Source: Actinomycetes bacterium
GTDB taxonomy: Bacteria > Actinomycetota > Actinomycetes > Propionibacteriales > Propionibacteriaceae
Reading direction: 5' to 3'
DNA: 64,000 nucleotides
NCBI GenBank assembly: GCA_023392635.1
Contig: JAEVYS010000018.1
Coordinates: 1 to 64,000 of the forward strand
Shown here: piece after piece, positions 44,611 through 53,169 of the stretch
How the letters are laid out: every line of letters starts with the position of its first letter
Position numbering within the stretch: position 1 is the first letter of the stretch
Notes under the pieces: model-generated
The model's input: the letters and a program-made list of their open reading frames with translations, nothing else
The model's database searches: none
What the model was told of the DNA's origin: nothing
Position numbers and translations under genes: made by a program

Positions 44611-46238
44611 GGCTCCAGACTAGGCCGGGCCAGGCGCAGGATGAGCACCGGTGGGCTCACCGAGCCGGCGAGTGTCACCCCCGGCGAGAGCGTGAACACG
44701 GTCGCGGTCGCCCAGCTCGACCCGGGAGCGGAGTCCGCCCAGGTCGTGTGGTAGCCGATTCGGGCGGCGCGCACCTTCACCTGTCGTGACTCACCGGTCC
44801 ACAGACCGCCGATGCGGTACCTCCCGTGCGCACCGGTCAGGGTGGACGCGATCGGCTTCCTCGTGAGCGCGTCGAAGACCGTCACCCGTGCCCCCGGCAG
44901 TCGATGCGTCCCGCTCAGGACGGTCCCGGTGACGGCGGCGGGAGCGAAGACCCTCACCGTCCCCACGTCGACGGTCTCACCGCTGGTCAGGCCGAAGACG
45001 GCCCCGCTCGCCCGGCTGGGCTGGTCGGGGGCCCAGGTCGCGGCTGACCACGCGGGCGCGATCGCCTTCACCTGCACCTCCCCCTGCGGGAGCCCGCCGA
45101 CGCGGAAGGCACCGAGCGAATCGGTCACCGCCCGTCCCAGCACCTTGCCCGTCGTGTGGGAGACGACCTTGACCACGACCCCGCCGAGCGGGCCGTCCCA
45201 GCCCGCCAGGGGATTGTCGTCGATGCCCATCACGGTGCCGGTCACCACCGCCTCGCGCGTCAGCTGGAACACCGCGGCGCCGCTGCTCCAGGCCGGCCCG
45301 AAGACCTGGCCGGGCCTGACCGTCACAGGTCCCCACCACGCGTCCAGATAGCCGCTGGCACGCACGCGCACGCTGATGCGTCCCGGGCGGAGCCCGTCGA
45401 GCCGGAACTGGCCGAACGGGGGCACCGCCACCCTCCTGAGCACGGCGCCCGTCCGGGCGGCGAACACCGTCACCTCGGCTGGCTCAGGGATCGGGTCCAT
45501 CTGCCACAGGATGTAGCCGTAGACCGTCGCCCTGGAGTAGAGCCGGATCGTGCCGATGTCGGTGGTCGCGCCGGCCTGCACCGGGAACCGCACCACCTCG
45601 CCAGGGGGGTTGTTGGGCGCTGACGCCGTTCCGAAGCCGCCGGCGGACACCTTCACGGTGACCTCCCCGGCAGGCAGCATCCCGATCCGGAACGCGCCCG
45701 CCGACGACGTCCTGGCCGAGCCGAGCGTCTTGCCGGTTGCTGCGGAGACGACGACCACCCTGGCGCCCCGCAGCGTCCTGCCCGGACCCGGACTCGACGG
45801 GCTCGCGAGCCCGATCACGCTCCCCGTCACCACGCCTTCAGGCGTCAGGTCCAGGTAGAGACGCATCGGATCCCAGGACTGTTCCAGCGTCTGGCCGGAG
45901 ACGAGCGTGTACACCGTCGCCGTTGCCGAGGAGGAGGCGCCGTCCGCCCAGCTGTCCAGGTAGCCCGGCTTCGTCGCCCGCACCTTCACCGCGATGGCGG
46001 GAAGGCCCGTCACCATGTAGTAGCCGGATCCGTCCGTCACCACGGACGCGACCTTCGCCCCGGTGGCGGCGTTGAGCACGGTCACCCTGGCGTAGCCGAC
46101 CGGATCCATGAACGCGAGCACCTGCCCCCGGATCGCGGCGGGCGCCTCGGCGGCCACCGCCGCCGGAACCTGGCCCCCCATGCCTGCCACGAGGGCGATC
46201 GCAGCCACGAACGCAGCCACGATTCGAGAGGCACGCAT
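44607..46238 (-). CDS. secreted protein with tandem carboxypeptidase-regulatory-like beta-domains
   Basis: The 543-residue protein has a clear signal peptide (residues 1-30) and about six repeats of a carboxypeptidase-regulatory/CNA-B-like beta-sandwich. Each repeat has the form G-x-V...L-x-G-A-R-V-x-V-x-x-A-x-T-G-K...A-x-T-x-x-x-G-x-F/Y-R-I-G-G-L-P. No sortase motif, catalytic motif or C-terminal anchor is seen, so it is probably secreted or loosely surface-bound. AAGGTG precedes ATG 46238. It is coupled by 4 bp to a cytoplasmic PHP protein, an unexpected pairing. Confidence 0.8.
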   Translation of the reverse strand: MRASRIVAAFVAAIALVAGMGGQVPAAVAAEAPAAIRGQVLAFMDPVGYARVTVLNAATGAKVASVVTDGSGYYMVTGLPAIAVKVRATKPGYLDSWADGASSSATATVYTLVSGQTLEQSWDPMRLYLDLTPEGVVTGSVIGLASPSSPGPGRTLRGARVVVVSAATGKTLGSARTSSAGAFRIGMLPAGEVTVKVSAGGFGTASAPNNPPGEVVRFPVQAGATTDIGTIRLYSRATVYGYILWQMDPIPEPAEVTVFAARTGAVLRRVAVPPFGQFRLDGLRPGRISVRVRASGYLDAWWGPVTVRPGQVFGPAWSSGAAVFQLTREAVVTGTVMGIDDNPLAGWDGPLGGVVVKVVSHTTGKVLGRAVTDSLGAFRVGGLPQGEVQVKAIAPAWSAATWAPDQPSRASGAVFGLTSGETVDVGTVRVFAPAAVTGTVLSGTHRLPGARVTVFDALTRKPIASTLTGAHGRYRIGGLWTGESRQVKVRAARIGYHTTWADSAPGSSWATATVFTLSPGVTLAGSVSPPVLILRLARPSLEP

Positions 46239-46427
46239 CACCGCACCTTCTTTCCCCGGCCGCCAGGCGTCGGCCCTCGACGCACAGGCCGAGACATTTC
46301 CCACGCTACGCCGGGCGCGGGTCCCCTGCTGGCGAACCGGGACTGCCCGATGCCGGCGTCCGGCACGGCGACCGAGCCACGCGTCGCGCAAGCCCACGGC
46401 GAACCTCCGCGCCCTAGGATTCGGCAC

Positions 46428-46778
46428 ATGGGTGTGTTCACCGATCTGATCAACTCCACCGGGGGTGACACCCGTGTGGTCCTGCAGGAGGTGCTCGACC
46501 GGGCACTCGTCGTGGCCCCGGACGGGGTCGAGGACCTCAGCTACGGCACACCGGCGCTGCGGTACCGCGGCCGTCCGCTGATCGGGGTGCGGGTCAGCGC
46601 CGCGCACCTGTCGCTGTTCCCGTTCAGCCCGGAGGTGGTCGAGGCGGTCGCTCCGGAACTGACCGGCTTCTCCCTGTCCAAGGGCACCATCCGGTTCACC
46701 GCCGCGCAGCCGATCCCGGCGGCCACCATCGACCGCATCGTGAGGCTGCGCAAGGACGAGATCGACCGGGCCGGGTGA
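46428..46778 (+). CDS. DUF1801 (YdhG-like) family protein
   Basis: The 116-residue protein matches DUF1801-type small proteins (EDLSYGTPALRYRGRPLIGVRVSAAHLSLFPFSPEVVEAV...KGTIRFTAAQPIP). Function is unknown. ATG 46428 is preceded seven bases earlier by TAGGAT, suggesting a leaderless transcript. Its stop overlaps the start of the PucR-type regulator gene by 4 bp, so the two are probably co-transcribed. Confidence 0.8.
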   Translation: MGVFTDLINSTGGDTRVVLQEVLDRALVVAPDGVEDLSYGTPALRYRGRPLIGVRVSAAHLSLFPFSPEVVEAVAPELTGFSLSKGTIRFTAAQPIPAATIDRIVRLRKDEIDRAG

Positions 46779-47956
46779 GCACCGTCACGCAGGCCGGCTG
46801 GCCGGCACCCGAGGCCCGCCGCACGATCGCCCGGCGCCTGGGAGCTTCCGCAGCGGAGATGACCACCGCCGCGCTCGCGCGGATCGCCGAGGAGCACCGC
46901 TGGTTCGGCGAGCTGGACGCCGAGCACCGCTCGTGGATCACCGTCGTGGCCCGCTCGGGCATCGACGGCTTCCTGGAGTGGTTCGCGGCGGGCGGACGCG
47001 ACCAGGCCCCGGGCTCGGTCTTCGATGCGGCGCCGCGGGCACTGGCCCGGCGGATCAGCCTCAACCAGACGGTGGACCTGGTGCGCACCACGATCGACAC
47101 CGTCGAGGACCGGATCGCCCGCCTGCCCGAGGATGAGCAGGCGCCGTTGCGGATCGGCATCCTGCGCTACTCCCGGGAGATCGCCTTCGCCGCCGCGCAG
47201 GTGTACGCCCGCGCCGCCGAGGTGCGCGGGGCGTGGGACGCCCGCCTGGAGGCCCTCGTGGTCGACGCGGTCATCCGCGGCGAGGCCGACGAGTCCGTCG
47301 TCTCCCGAGCCTCCACGCTGGGCTGGGCGTCGCCGCCGGCGATCGCGGTGGTGATCGGCTCGGCCCCCTCCGACCCGGGGCGGGCCGTGGAGGCGATCCG
47401 CCAGGTCGCCGCACGCCACTCCCTCGACCTCCTCGCCGCCCCGCAGGGTGACCGGCTGGTCCTGGTCATCGGCGGCGCCCTCGGCTCGAGCTCGGAACTC
47501 GTCCGGCAGGTCGGAGACTTTGTCGGCCAGTTCGGCCCCGGACAGGTGGTGGTCGGCCCGATCGCCGGCGACCTGGTCGATGCCGCGCGCAGCGCCCGCG
47601 CCGCGCTGTCAGGGATGCGTGCCGCGAAGGCATGGCCGGATGCTCCCCGTCCGGTGGCAGCGGAGGACCTGCTGCCCGAACGTGCCCTGGCCGGGGACGG
47701 GCACGCCCGTCGCACCCTCGCCAACGACCTGTACCGGCCGGTGGTGGAGGCCGGGCGCGACCTCGCGGACACGCTGGCGTCCTTCTTCGACTCCGGCGGA
47801 TCGATCGAGGCGACGGCGCGCGCGCAGTACGTGCACCCCAACACCGTCCGTTACCGCCTGCGCCGCGTGCAGGAACTCACCGGGTTCTCGCCGCTGGACC
47901 CCCGGGGCGGCTACGCGCTGCGCCTCGCTCTGACCCTGGGCCGACTGCTGGACTGA
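46775..47956 (+). CDS. PucR/CdaR-family regulator, probable fatty acid synthesis activator (FasR-like)
   Basis: The 393-residue protein has a helical N-terminal region, a GGDEF-like degenerate central part and a C-terminal PucR HTH (SFFDSGGSIEATARAQYVHPNTVRYRLRRVQELTG). It lies directly before fabD-fabH-acpP-fabF, the position of the streptomycete activator FasR, so regulation of those genes is likely. This is inferred from synteny and domain. The GTG start overlaps the DUF1801 stop. Confidence 0.85.
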   Translation: MSTVTQAGWPAPEARRTIARRLGASAAEMTTAALARIAEEHRWFGELDAEHRSWITVVARSGIDGFLEWFAAGGRDQAPGSVFDAAPRALARRISLNQTVDLVRTTIDTVEDRIARLPEDEQAPLRIGILRYSREIAFAAAQVYARAAEVRGAWDARLEALVVDAVIRGEADESVVSRASTLGWASPPAIAVVIGSAPSDPGRAVEAIRQVAARHSLDLLAAPQGDRLVLVIGGALGSSSELVRQVGDFVGQFGPGQVVVGPIAGDLVDAARSARAALSGMRAAKAWPDAPRPVAAEDLLPERALAGDGHARRTLANDLYRPVVEAGRDLADTLASFFDSGGSIEATARAQYVHPNTVRYRLRRVQELTGFSPLDPRGGYALRLALTLGRLLD

Positions 47957-48032
47957 GCGGCGAGCGCGCGAGGCGCGCAATCTGGATCCCACAACACAGG
48001 GACGCGTATCACGCGCACAGCCCCCGCTATTC

Positions 48033-48049
48033 TTGTAGGAATCCTACAA
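48033..48049. promoter_or_regulatory. 17-bp palindromic operator candidate before fabD
   Basis: TTGTAGGAATCCTACAA is symmetric at every position except the centre and sits in the AT-richest part of the 160-bp gap between the regulator gene and fabD. It is a good candidate binding site for the PucR-type regulator or another fatty-acid-responsive factor. The factor is not identifiable from sequence. Confidence 0.55.
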
Positions 48050-48116
48050 AGTCGCCCGTTACAAATTCGTTGCTCAGCGCCCCGGATCCGGCATCGGGGT
48101 TCGAGAGAGTAGGAAC

Positions 48117-49094
48117 GTGCTCGCAATCGTCGCACCCGGACAGGGTGCCCAGACCCCCGGCTTCCTCCGTCCCTGGCTGGACGAGCCCGCCTTCGCCGAC
48201 CGGCTGAACTGGCTCGGCACCGTCGCCGGCATCGACCTGGCCCACTACGGCACCAACGCGGACGCCGAGACGATCCGCGACACCGCGATCGCGCAGCCGC
48301 TGCTGGTCGCAGCCGGCCTGGTGACGGCGCTCGAGCTGTTCCCCAGCCCGGTGGACGGCTTCCGCCGGACGGCGGTCGCGGCGGGCCACAGCGTCGGGGA
48401 GATCACCGCCGCCGCCGCGACCGGCGTGCTGTCGGCCGAGCAGGCCATGGTCTTCGTCCGCGAACGCGGCCAGCAGATGGCGCTCGCGAGCGCCGCCCGT
48501 CCCACCTCGATGATGGCCGTCGTCGGCGGCGACGCGGCCGAGGTGCTCGGCGCGATCGAGGCGGCCGGCCTCACCGCGGCCAACAACAACGGTTCCGGCC
48601 AGATCGTCGCCGCCGGCACCGTCGAGCAGCTCGCGGACCTGCAGGCGAACCCGCCGGCCCGGGCACGGCTCATCCAGCTGAGCGTCGCCGGCGCCTTTCA
48701 CACCGTCCACATGGAGCTTGCGGTCGCGCACCTGGAGCGGCTCGCGCGCGCCATCTCGACCCATGACCCGCGCACCCGCCTGCTGTCCAACGCGGACGGC
48801 CACGTGGTGGCGTCGGGGAAGGAGTACCTCGACCGCCTCGTGAAGCAGGTGGCGAACCCGGTGCGCTGGGACCTGTGCCTGCAGACCATGGCCGACCTCG
48901 GGATCACCGGGCTGCTCGAGCTGCCGCCGTCCGGCACGCTGACCGGCATCGCCAAGCGCAACCTCAAGGGCGTCGAACTGTTCAGCCTCAACACCCCCGA
49001 CCAGCTCCCCGCCGCCAGGGAGTTCGTCGAGAAGCACGGCGACACCAGCTTCGAGGCACCGATGGCCACCACGGCAGACCCGGCCCAGGACTGA
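48117..49094 (+). CDS. fabD: malonyl-CoA:ACP transacylase FabD
   Basis: FabD moves malonyl groups from CoA to ACP. The 325-residue protein has the nucleophile motif GHSVGE with Ser92, the opening VAPGQGAQ, and the histidine in GAFHTVHM. The GTG start follows a GTAGGAA. It is first in the type II fatty acid synthase cluster. Homologues of this group may have little similarity to the Escherichia coli enzyme at the C-terminus, as here. Confidence 0.94.
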   Translation: MLAIVAPGQGAQTPGFLRPWLDEPAFADRLNWLGTVAGIDLAHYGTNADAETIRDTAIAQPLLVAAGLVTALELFPSPVDGFRRTAVAAGHSVGEITAAAATGVLSAEQAMVFVRERGQQMALASAARPTSMMAVVGGDAAEVLGAIEAAGLTAANNNGSGQIVAAGTVEQLADLQANPPARARLIQLSVAGAFHTVHMELAVAHLERLARAISTHDPRTRLLSNADGHVVASGKEYLDRLVKQVANPVRWDLCLQTMADLGITGLLELPPSGTLTGIAKRNLKGVELFSLNTPDQLPAAREFVEKHGDTSFEAPMATTADPAQD

Positions 49095-49102
49095 AAGGCA
49101 CC

Positions 49103-50098
49103 ATGACCGAGATCAAGGCCAGCACCGGGCCCGCGTACGCCCGCATCTACTCCGTCGGCTCGGCCACCCCGTCCCGGGTGATCCCCAACGAGTACCTGCT
49201 GCAGTTCATCGACTCCTCCGACGAGTGGATCACCCAGCGCACGGGCATCCGCGAGCGCCGCTGGATCGGCGAGGGCGAGAACATCGAGACGTTGTCGTTG
49301 ACCGCGGCCGAGCAGGCCATCTCCCGCGCCGGGATCGACCGCTCGCAGATCGGGGCGGTGATCCTCTCCACGATCTCGCACTACCACCAGACCCCGGCCC
49401 TGGCCCCCCAGCTCGCCACCAAGCTCGGCATCCCGGACGCCGCCGCGTACGACATCTCCGCCGCCTGCGCAGGCTTCTGCTACGGCCTGGCCCAGGCCGA
49501 GTCGATCGTCCGGTCGGGGCAGGCGAGCTACGTCCTGCTCATCGCCGGCGAGACCATCAGCGAGATGACCGACCTCAACGACCGCGGCACCGCCTTCCTC
49601 TTCGGTGACGGCGCGGGCGCGGTGATCGTCGGCCCGAGCGAGACCAACGGGATCGGTCCGGTGGTGTGGGGCTCCGACGGCGGCCAGGCCAGCGCGATCT
49701 GGCAGACCGCCGACTGGCGTTCCGCCGTCGAGAACGGCACCTGGCCGAGGCTGGGCATGGACGGGCGTGCGGTGTTCAGGTGGGCGACCAGCTTCATCGC
49801 CCAGGCGACGAAGAACTGCCTCGACGGCGCCGGGATCACCCCCGAGCAGCTGGACGTGTTCATCCCGCACCAGGCGAACGACCGCATCACCGACACCCTC
49901 CTCCGCTACCTGAAGCTGCCGGAGAACGTCGTGGTCGCGCGCACCATCCGGCAGTTCGGCAACAACTCGGCGGCGACCATCCCGATGGCCATGGACGCCC
50001 TGCTCAGCAGCGGCGAGGCCACCAGCGGCCAGACCGCACTGGTGATCGGCTTCGGCGCCGGCCTGGTCTACGCCGGGCAGGTCATCACCCTTCCCTGA
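49103..50098 (+). CDS. fabH: 3-oxoacyl-ACP synthase III FabH
   Basis: FabH starts each fatty acid by condensing a CoA primer with malonyl-ACP. The 331-residue protein has catalytic Cys122 in ISAACAGF, the His in FIPHQAND and the Asn in FGNNSAA. The primer preference (acetyl or branched) cannot be read off. ATG 49103 lies 8 bp after fabD with AAAGG upstream. Confidence 0.95.
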   Translation: MTEIKASTGPAYARIYSVGSATPSRVIPNEYLLQFIDSSDEWITQRTGIRERRWIGEGENIETLSLTAAEQAISRAGIDRSQIGAVILSTISHYHQTPALAPQLATKLGIPDAAAYDISAACAGFCYGLAQAESIVRSGQASYVLLIAGETISEMTDLNDRGTAFLFGDGAGAVIVGPSETNGIGPVVWGSDGGQASAIWQTADWRSAVENGTWPRLGMDGRAVFRWATSFIAQATKNCLDGAGITPEQLDVFIPHQANDRITDTLLRYLKLPENVVVARTIRQFGNNSAATIPMAMDALLSSGEATSGQTALVIGFGAGLVYAGQVITLP

Positions 50099-50149
50099 TC
50101 CCCCCGGACGCGTCCGGGAAAGCAAGCCCACCTAGTTAAGGAGAACATC

Positions 50150-50392
50150 ATGGCCACCACCGAAGAGATCCGGGCCCAGCTCGCCGAGCTCGTCAACGAC
50201 GTCGCCGGCGTCCCGGTCGAGGACGTGCAGCTCGACAAGTCGTTCGTCGACGACCTGGACGTGGACAGCCTGGCGATGGTCGAGATCCTCGTCGGTTGCG
50301 AGGAGAAGTTCGGCGTCACCATCCCCGACGAGGAGTCGAAGAACCTCAAGACCGTGGGTGACGCCGTCGCCTACATCGAAGCGCACAGCTGA
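50150..50392 (+). CDS. acpP: acyl carrier protein
   Basis: The 80-residue acidic protein carries the phosphopantetheine site Ser40 in DLDVDSLAMVE. AAGGAG precedes the ATG. It is the shuttle of the fatty acid synthase. A 12-bp perfect hairpin follows before fabF. Confidence 0.96.
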   Translation: MATTEEIRAQLAELVNDVAGVPVEDVQLDKSFVDDLDVDSLAMVEILVGCEEKFGVTIPDEESKNLKTVGDAVAYIEAHS

Positions 50393-50406
50393 CCGCACGG
50401 CAGCAC

Positions 50407-50439
50407 TCGCCGGCCGGGTTCTCCGGGCCCGGCCGGCGA
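50407..50439 (+). terminator. GC-rich hairpin between acpP and fabF
   Basis: TCGCCGGCCGGG (50407-50418) pairs perfectly with CCCGGCCGGCGA (50428-50439) over a nine-base loop. It starts 15 bp after the acpP stop and has no U-tract. It may partly terminate transcription or protect the acpP mRNA 3' end, adjusting the high ACP level against FabF. Confidence 0.55.
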
Positions 50440-50470
50440 CCCCGATCGAAACCCATCACCTCGAGGAACC

Positions 50471-51727
50471 ATGACTGAGATCGTGATCACCGGCCTCGGC
50501 GCCACCACCCCGCTCGGCGGCGACCTGGCTTCCACCTGGGCAAACCTGCTCGCCGGCAAGTCCGGCGTCCGTGCCATCACCGAGGAGTGGGCCGAGGACC
50601 TGCCGGTCAAGATCGCGGCCTACGTCGCCGTCGACCCGTCCGAGGTGATCGACCGGGTGAAGGCGCGACGCCTCGACCGCTCCACCCAGCTGGCCCTCAT
50701 CGCCGCCCAGGAGGCCTGGACCGATGCCGGCTTCAACTGGGAGGCCGGGGACGAGGTCGACCCGCAGCGTCTCAGCGTGTCGCTCGCGAGCGGCATCGGC
50801 GGCCTGCATTCCCTGCTGAACAACTGGGACACCCAGCGCGACAAGGGCTACCGCCGCGTCAGCCCGTTCACCATCCCGATGCTGATGGCCAACGCTCCCG
50901 CTGCGAACGTCGGTCTCGCCGTCCACGCCAAGGCCGGCGTGCACACGCCGGTGTCGGCCTGTGCGTCCTCGAACGAGGCGATCTCGCTCGCCCTCGACCA
51001 GCTGCGCCTGGGCCGCGCCGACATCGCCGTCGTCGGCGGCACGGAGGCCACGATCCACCCGTTGCCGATCGCTGCGTTCGGCCAGATGCAGGCGCTCAGC
51101 CGCCGGAACGACGACCCCGAGGGCGCCTCCCGGCCCTGGGACCGCGGTCGCGACGGGTTCGTGATGGGCGAGGGCTCGGCGATCATGGTCATCGAGACCC
51201 TCGAGCACGCGAGGGCGCGCGGCGCGAAGATCTACGGCACGATCGCGGGGGCGGGCATCACCGCCGACAGTCACGACATCGTGCAGCCGGATCCCACCGG
51301 TGAGGGCCAGTCCGGCGCCATGATCAAGGCGCTGCAGGACTCCGGCCTCACTCCCGCCGACATCAGCCACGTGAACGCGCACGGTACCTCGACGCCGCAG
51401 GGCGACATCACCGAGGCCGGCTCGATCCGCACCGCGCTGGGCGACGACACCGACCACGTCGTGGTCACGTCCACCAAGTCGATGACCGGGCACCTGCTCG
51501 GCGGGGCCGGTGCCCTGGAGACCATCGCCTCACTGCTCGCGATCCGTGAGCGCATGGTGCCGCCCACGATCAACCTCGAGGATCCCGAGCCCGACCTGGG
51601 GATCGACATCGCTGCGAACGTCAAGCGTCCGCTCCCCGAGGGCGACCTGGCCGCGATCAACAACTCGTTCGGCTTCGGCGGCCACAACGTCGCCATCGCC
51701 CTGACGAACGCCAACGCCACCTTCTGA
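50471..51727 (+). CDS. fabF: 3-oxoacyl-ACP synthase II FabF
   Basis: FabF elongates acyl chains with malonyl-ACP. The 418-residue protein has catalytic Cys164 in TPVSACASSNEA, the histidines in VNAHGTSTPQGD and KSMTGHLLGGAG, and the C-terminal NNSFGFGGHN. A CGAGGAAC precedes the ATG. It ends the fab cluster, 14 bp from the convergent DUF3145 gene. Confidence 0.96.
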   Translation: MTEIVITGLGATTPLGGDLASTWANLLAGKSGVRAITEEWAEDLPVKIAAYVAVDPSEVIDRVKARRLDRSTQLALIAAQEAWTDAGFNWEAGDEVDPQRLSVSLASGIGGLHSLLNNWDTQRDKGYRRVSPFTIPMLMANAPAANVGLAVHAKAGVHTPVSACASSNEAISLALDQLRLGRADIAVVGGTEATIHPLPIAAFGQMQALSRRNDDPEGASRPWDRGRDGFVMGEGSAIMVIETLEHARARGAKIYGTIAGAGITADSHDIVQPDPTGEGQSGAMIKALQDSGLTPADISHVNAHGTSTPQGDITEAGSIRTALGDDTDHVVVTSTKSMTGHLLGGAGALETIASLLAIRERMVPPTINLEDPEPDLGIDIAANVKRPLPEGDLAAINNSFGFGGHNVAIALTNANATF

Positions 51728-51741
51728 CGCCCGGAACCCCG

Positions 51742-52239
51742 TCAGCCGACGTGGTGGAGCCAGCGGACGGGGGCCCCGTCGCCGGCCTGGCGGAACGCCT
51801 CGAGTTCGGCGTCCCAGCGCGCGCCGAGGAGTTCGGCGACGCCTTCGGCGAGCGGCTGGCGGCCCAGCGCATCGGCCAGGATGGCCCGCTTGAGGCGCTC
51901 CTCGTGGATCATGATGTCGCCGTGCGCGTTGATCGCCGCCGCGAAGATGCCCAGGCGCGGGGTGAACGCCCAGCGCATGCCCTCGTGGCCGGCCGAGGGT
52001 TCCTCGGTCACCTCGAAGCGGGCACGCTGGCAGCCGCGCAGCGCACTGGCGAGGGAGGCGCCGGTGCCCACCCGGCCGTGCCATGAGTACTCCGCACGGA
52101 GGCTACGGGCTTCGGCCGGCTGGGTGGACCAGTCGAACTCGACGGGCGCGCCGAACACCGCGCCGACGGCCCACTCCAGGTGCGGGCGCAGCGCTGCCGG
52201 CGCGGAGTGGATCTGGATGATCCCGCGCGTGCTGGACAT
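51742..52239 (-). CDS. DUF3145 family protein
   Basis: The 165-residue protein (RGIIQIHSAPAALRPHLEWAV, EYSWHGRVGTGA, HEGMRWAFTPRLGIF, VRWLHHVG) is a DUF3145 member, a family restricted to actinobacteria and commonly next to the fatty acid synthase genes. Its function is unknown, but the constant neighbourhood suggests a link to lipid metabolism. ATG 52239 follows AAGGGAA. Confidence 0.88.
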   Translation of the reverse strand: MSSTRGIIQIHSAPAALRPHLEWAVGAVFGAPVEFDWSTQPAEARSLRAEYSWHGRVGTGASLASALRGCQRARFEVTEEPSAGHEGMRWAFTPRLGIFAAAINAHGDIMIHEERLKRAILADALGRQPLAEGVAELLGARWDAELEAFRQAGDGAPVRWLHHVG

Positions 52240-52373
52240 CGGGTTCCCTTCATCTCTCGAGATGTGCCTTCCCCAGCCACCTCGGCCGTCCGAAGGGAAC
52301 GCCCCCATTCTGCCCCACGCGTCCCTGGCGTACCAGCCCGCCGGGGCTGCGGGCTCATGGTTAGCTTGGGCGC

Positions 52374-53075
52374 ATGCAGGAGATCGCGGCGAACCTGGCC
52401 GCCGTGAGGGCGCGGATCGGCGCGGCTTGCGTCGCCGCCGGGCGGCCCGCCGACGCCGTCCGGCTGCTGCCCGTGACGAAGACCAGGTCCACCCGCGAGA
52501 TCCGCGCCGCCCACGCCGCTGGTTGTTCCCGCTTCGGCGAGAACCGGGCGCAGGAGGCGTGCGACAAGGCGTCCGAGCTCTCCGGGGTGCCGGGTCTGGA
52601 GTGGGTGATGATCGGCCACCTGCAGTCGAACAAGGCCAGGCTCGTGGCGGGCTTCGCGTCCGAGTTCCAGGCCCTCGACTCGCTGCCCCTCGCCGCTGAA
52701 CTCGACCGTCGCCTCCACGCTGCCGGCCGGCAGCTCGACGTGCTGGTCCAGGTCAACTCCTCCGGCGAGGACTCCAAGTTCGGCCTCTCCCCCCGGGAGG
52801 TGCCGGCCTTCGCAAAGGCGCTCGCGCCGTTCGACGCGCTGCGCGTGCGCGGGCTGATGACGATCGCCCTGCCCTCGACCGAGAACGCCCTGGTCGCCGC
52901 ATGCTTCGAGCGGATGCTCGACGTGCAGCGCCGGGTGCGCGACGTCAGCCCGCCCGGTCAGCGCTGGGACGAACTGTCCATGGGGATGTCGGGGGACTTC
53001 GAACTCGCCATCGCGCACGGTGCGACGGTCGTCCGGATCGGCACCGCGATCTTCGGCGCGCGCCCCCAGCCGTAG
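52374..53075 (+). CDS. YggS/PLPBP-family pyridoxal phosphate homeostasis protein
   Basis: The 233-residue PLP-binding barrel protein has the cofactor lysine in LLPVTKTRS, the FGENRAQEA motif, VMIGHLQSNKAR, and MGMSGDFELAIAHGATVVRIGTAIFG at the end. It maintains PLP balance in the cytoplasm. TAGCTT (52362-52367) ends six bases before ATG, suggesting a leaderless mRNA. Unlike in some actinobacteria, no ftsZ or sepF neighbours are present. Confidence 0.93.
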   Translation: MQEIAANLAAVRARIGAACVAAGRPADAVRLLPVTKTRSTREIRAAHAAGCSRFGENRAQEACDKASELSGVPGLEWVMIGHLQSNKARLVAGFASEFQALDSLPLAAELDRRLHAAGRQLDVLVQVNSSGEDSKFGLSPREVPAFAKALAPFDALRVRGLMTIALPSTENALVAACFERMLDVQRRVRDVSPPGQRWDELSMGMSGDFELAIAHGATVVRIGTAIFGARPQP

Positions 53076-53077
53076 CC

Positions 53078-53147
53078 GCAAACGCCCCCGAAGTTCACTC
53101 CCGCCCCCGAAATTTCGCAAGCGGCTGTGAACCTCAGGGGCGTTTGC
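53078..53147. terminator. long hairpin between convergent genes
   Basis: Arms 53078-53098 and 53127-53147 match at 19 of 21 positions over a 28-base loop, which itself contains a palindrome CGAAATTTCG. The element begins 3 bp after the YggS stop and ends 22 bp before the convergent vWA gene, so it probably terminates both. Confidence 0.65.
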
Positions 53148-53169
53148 GCGCTGGAGCCCCGTCCGAGGG

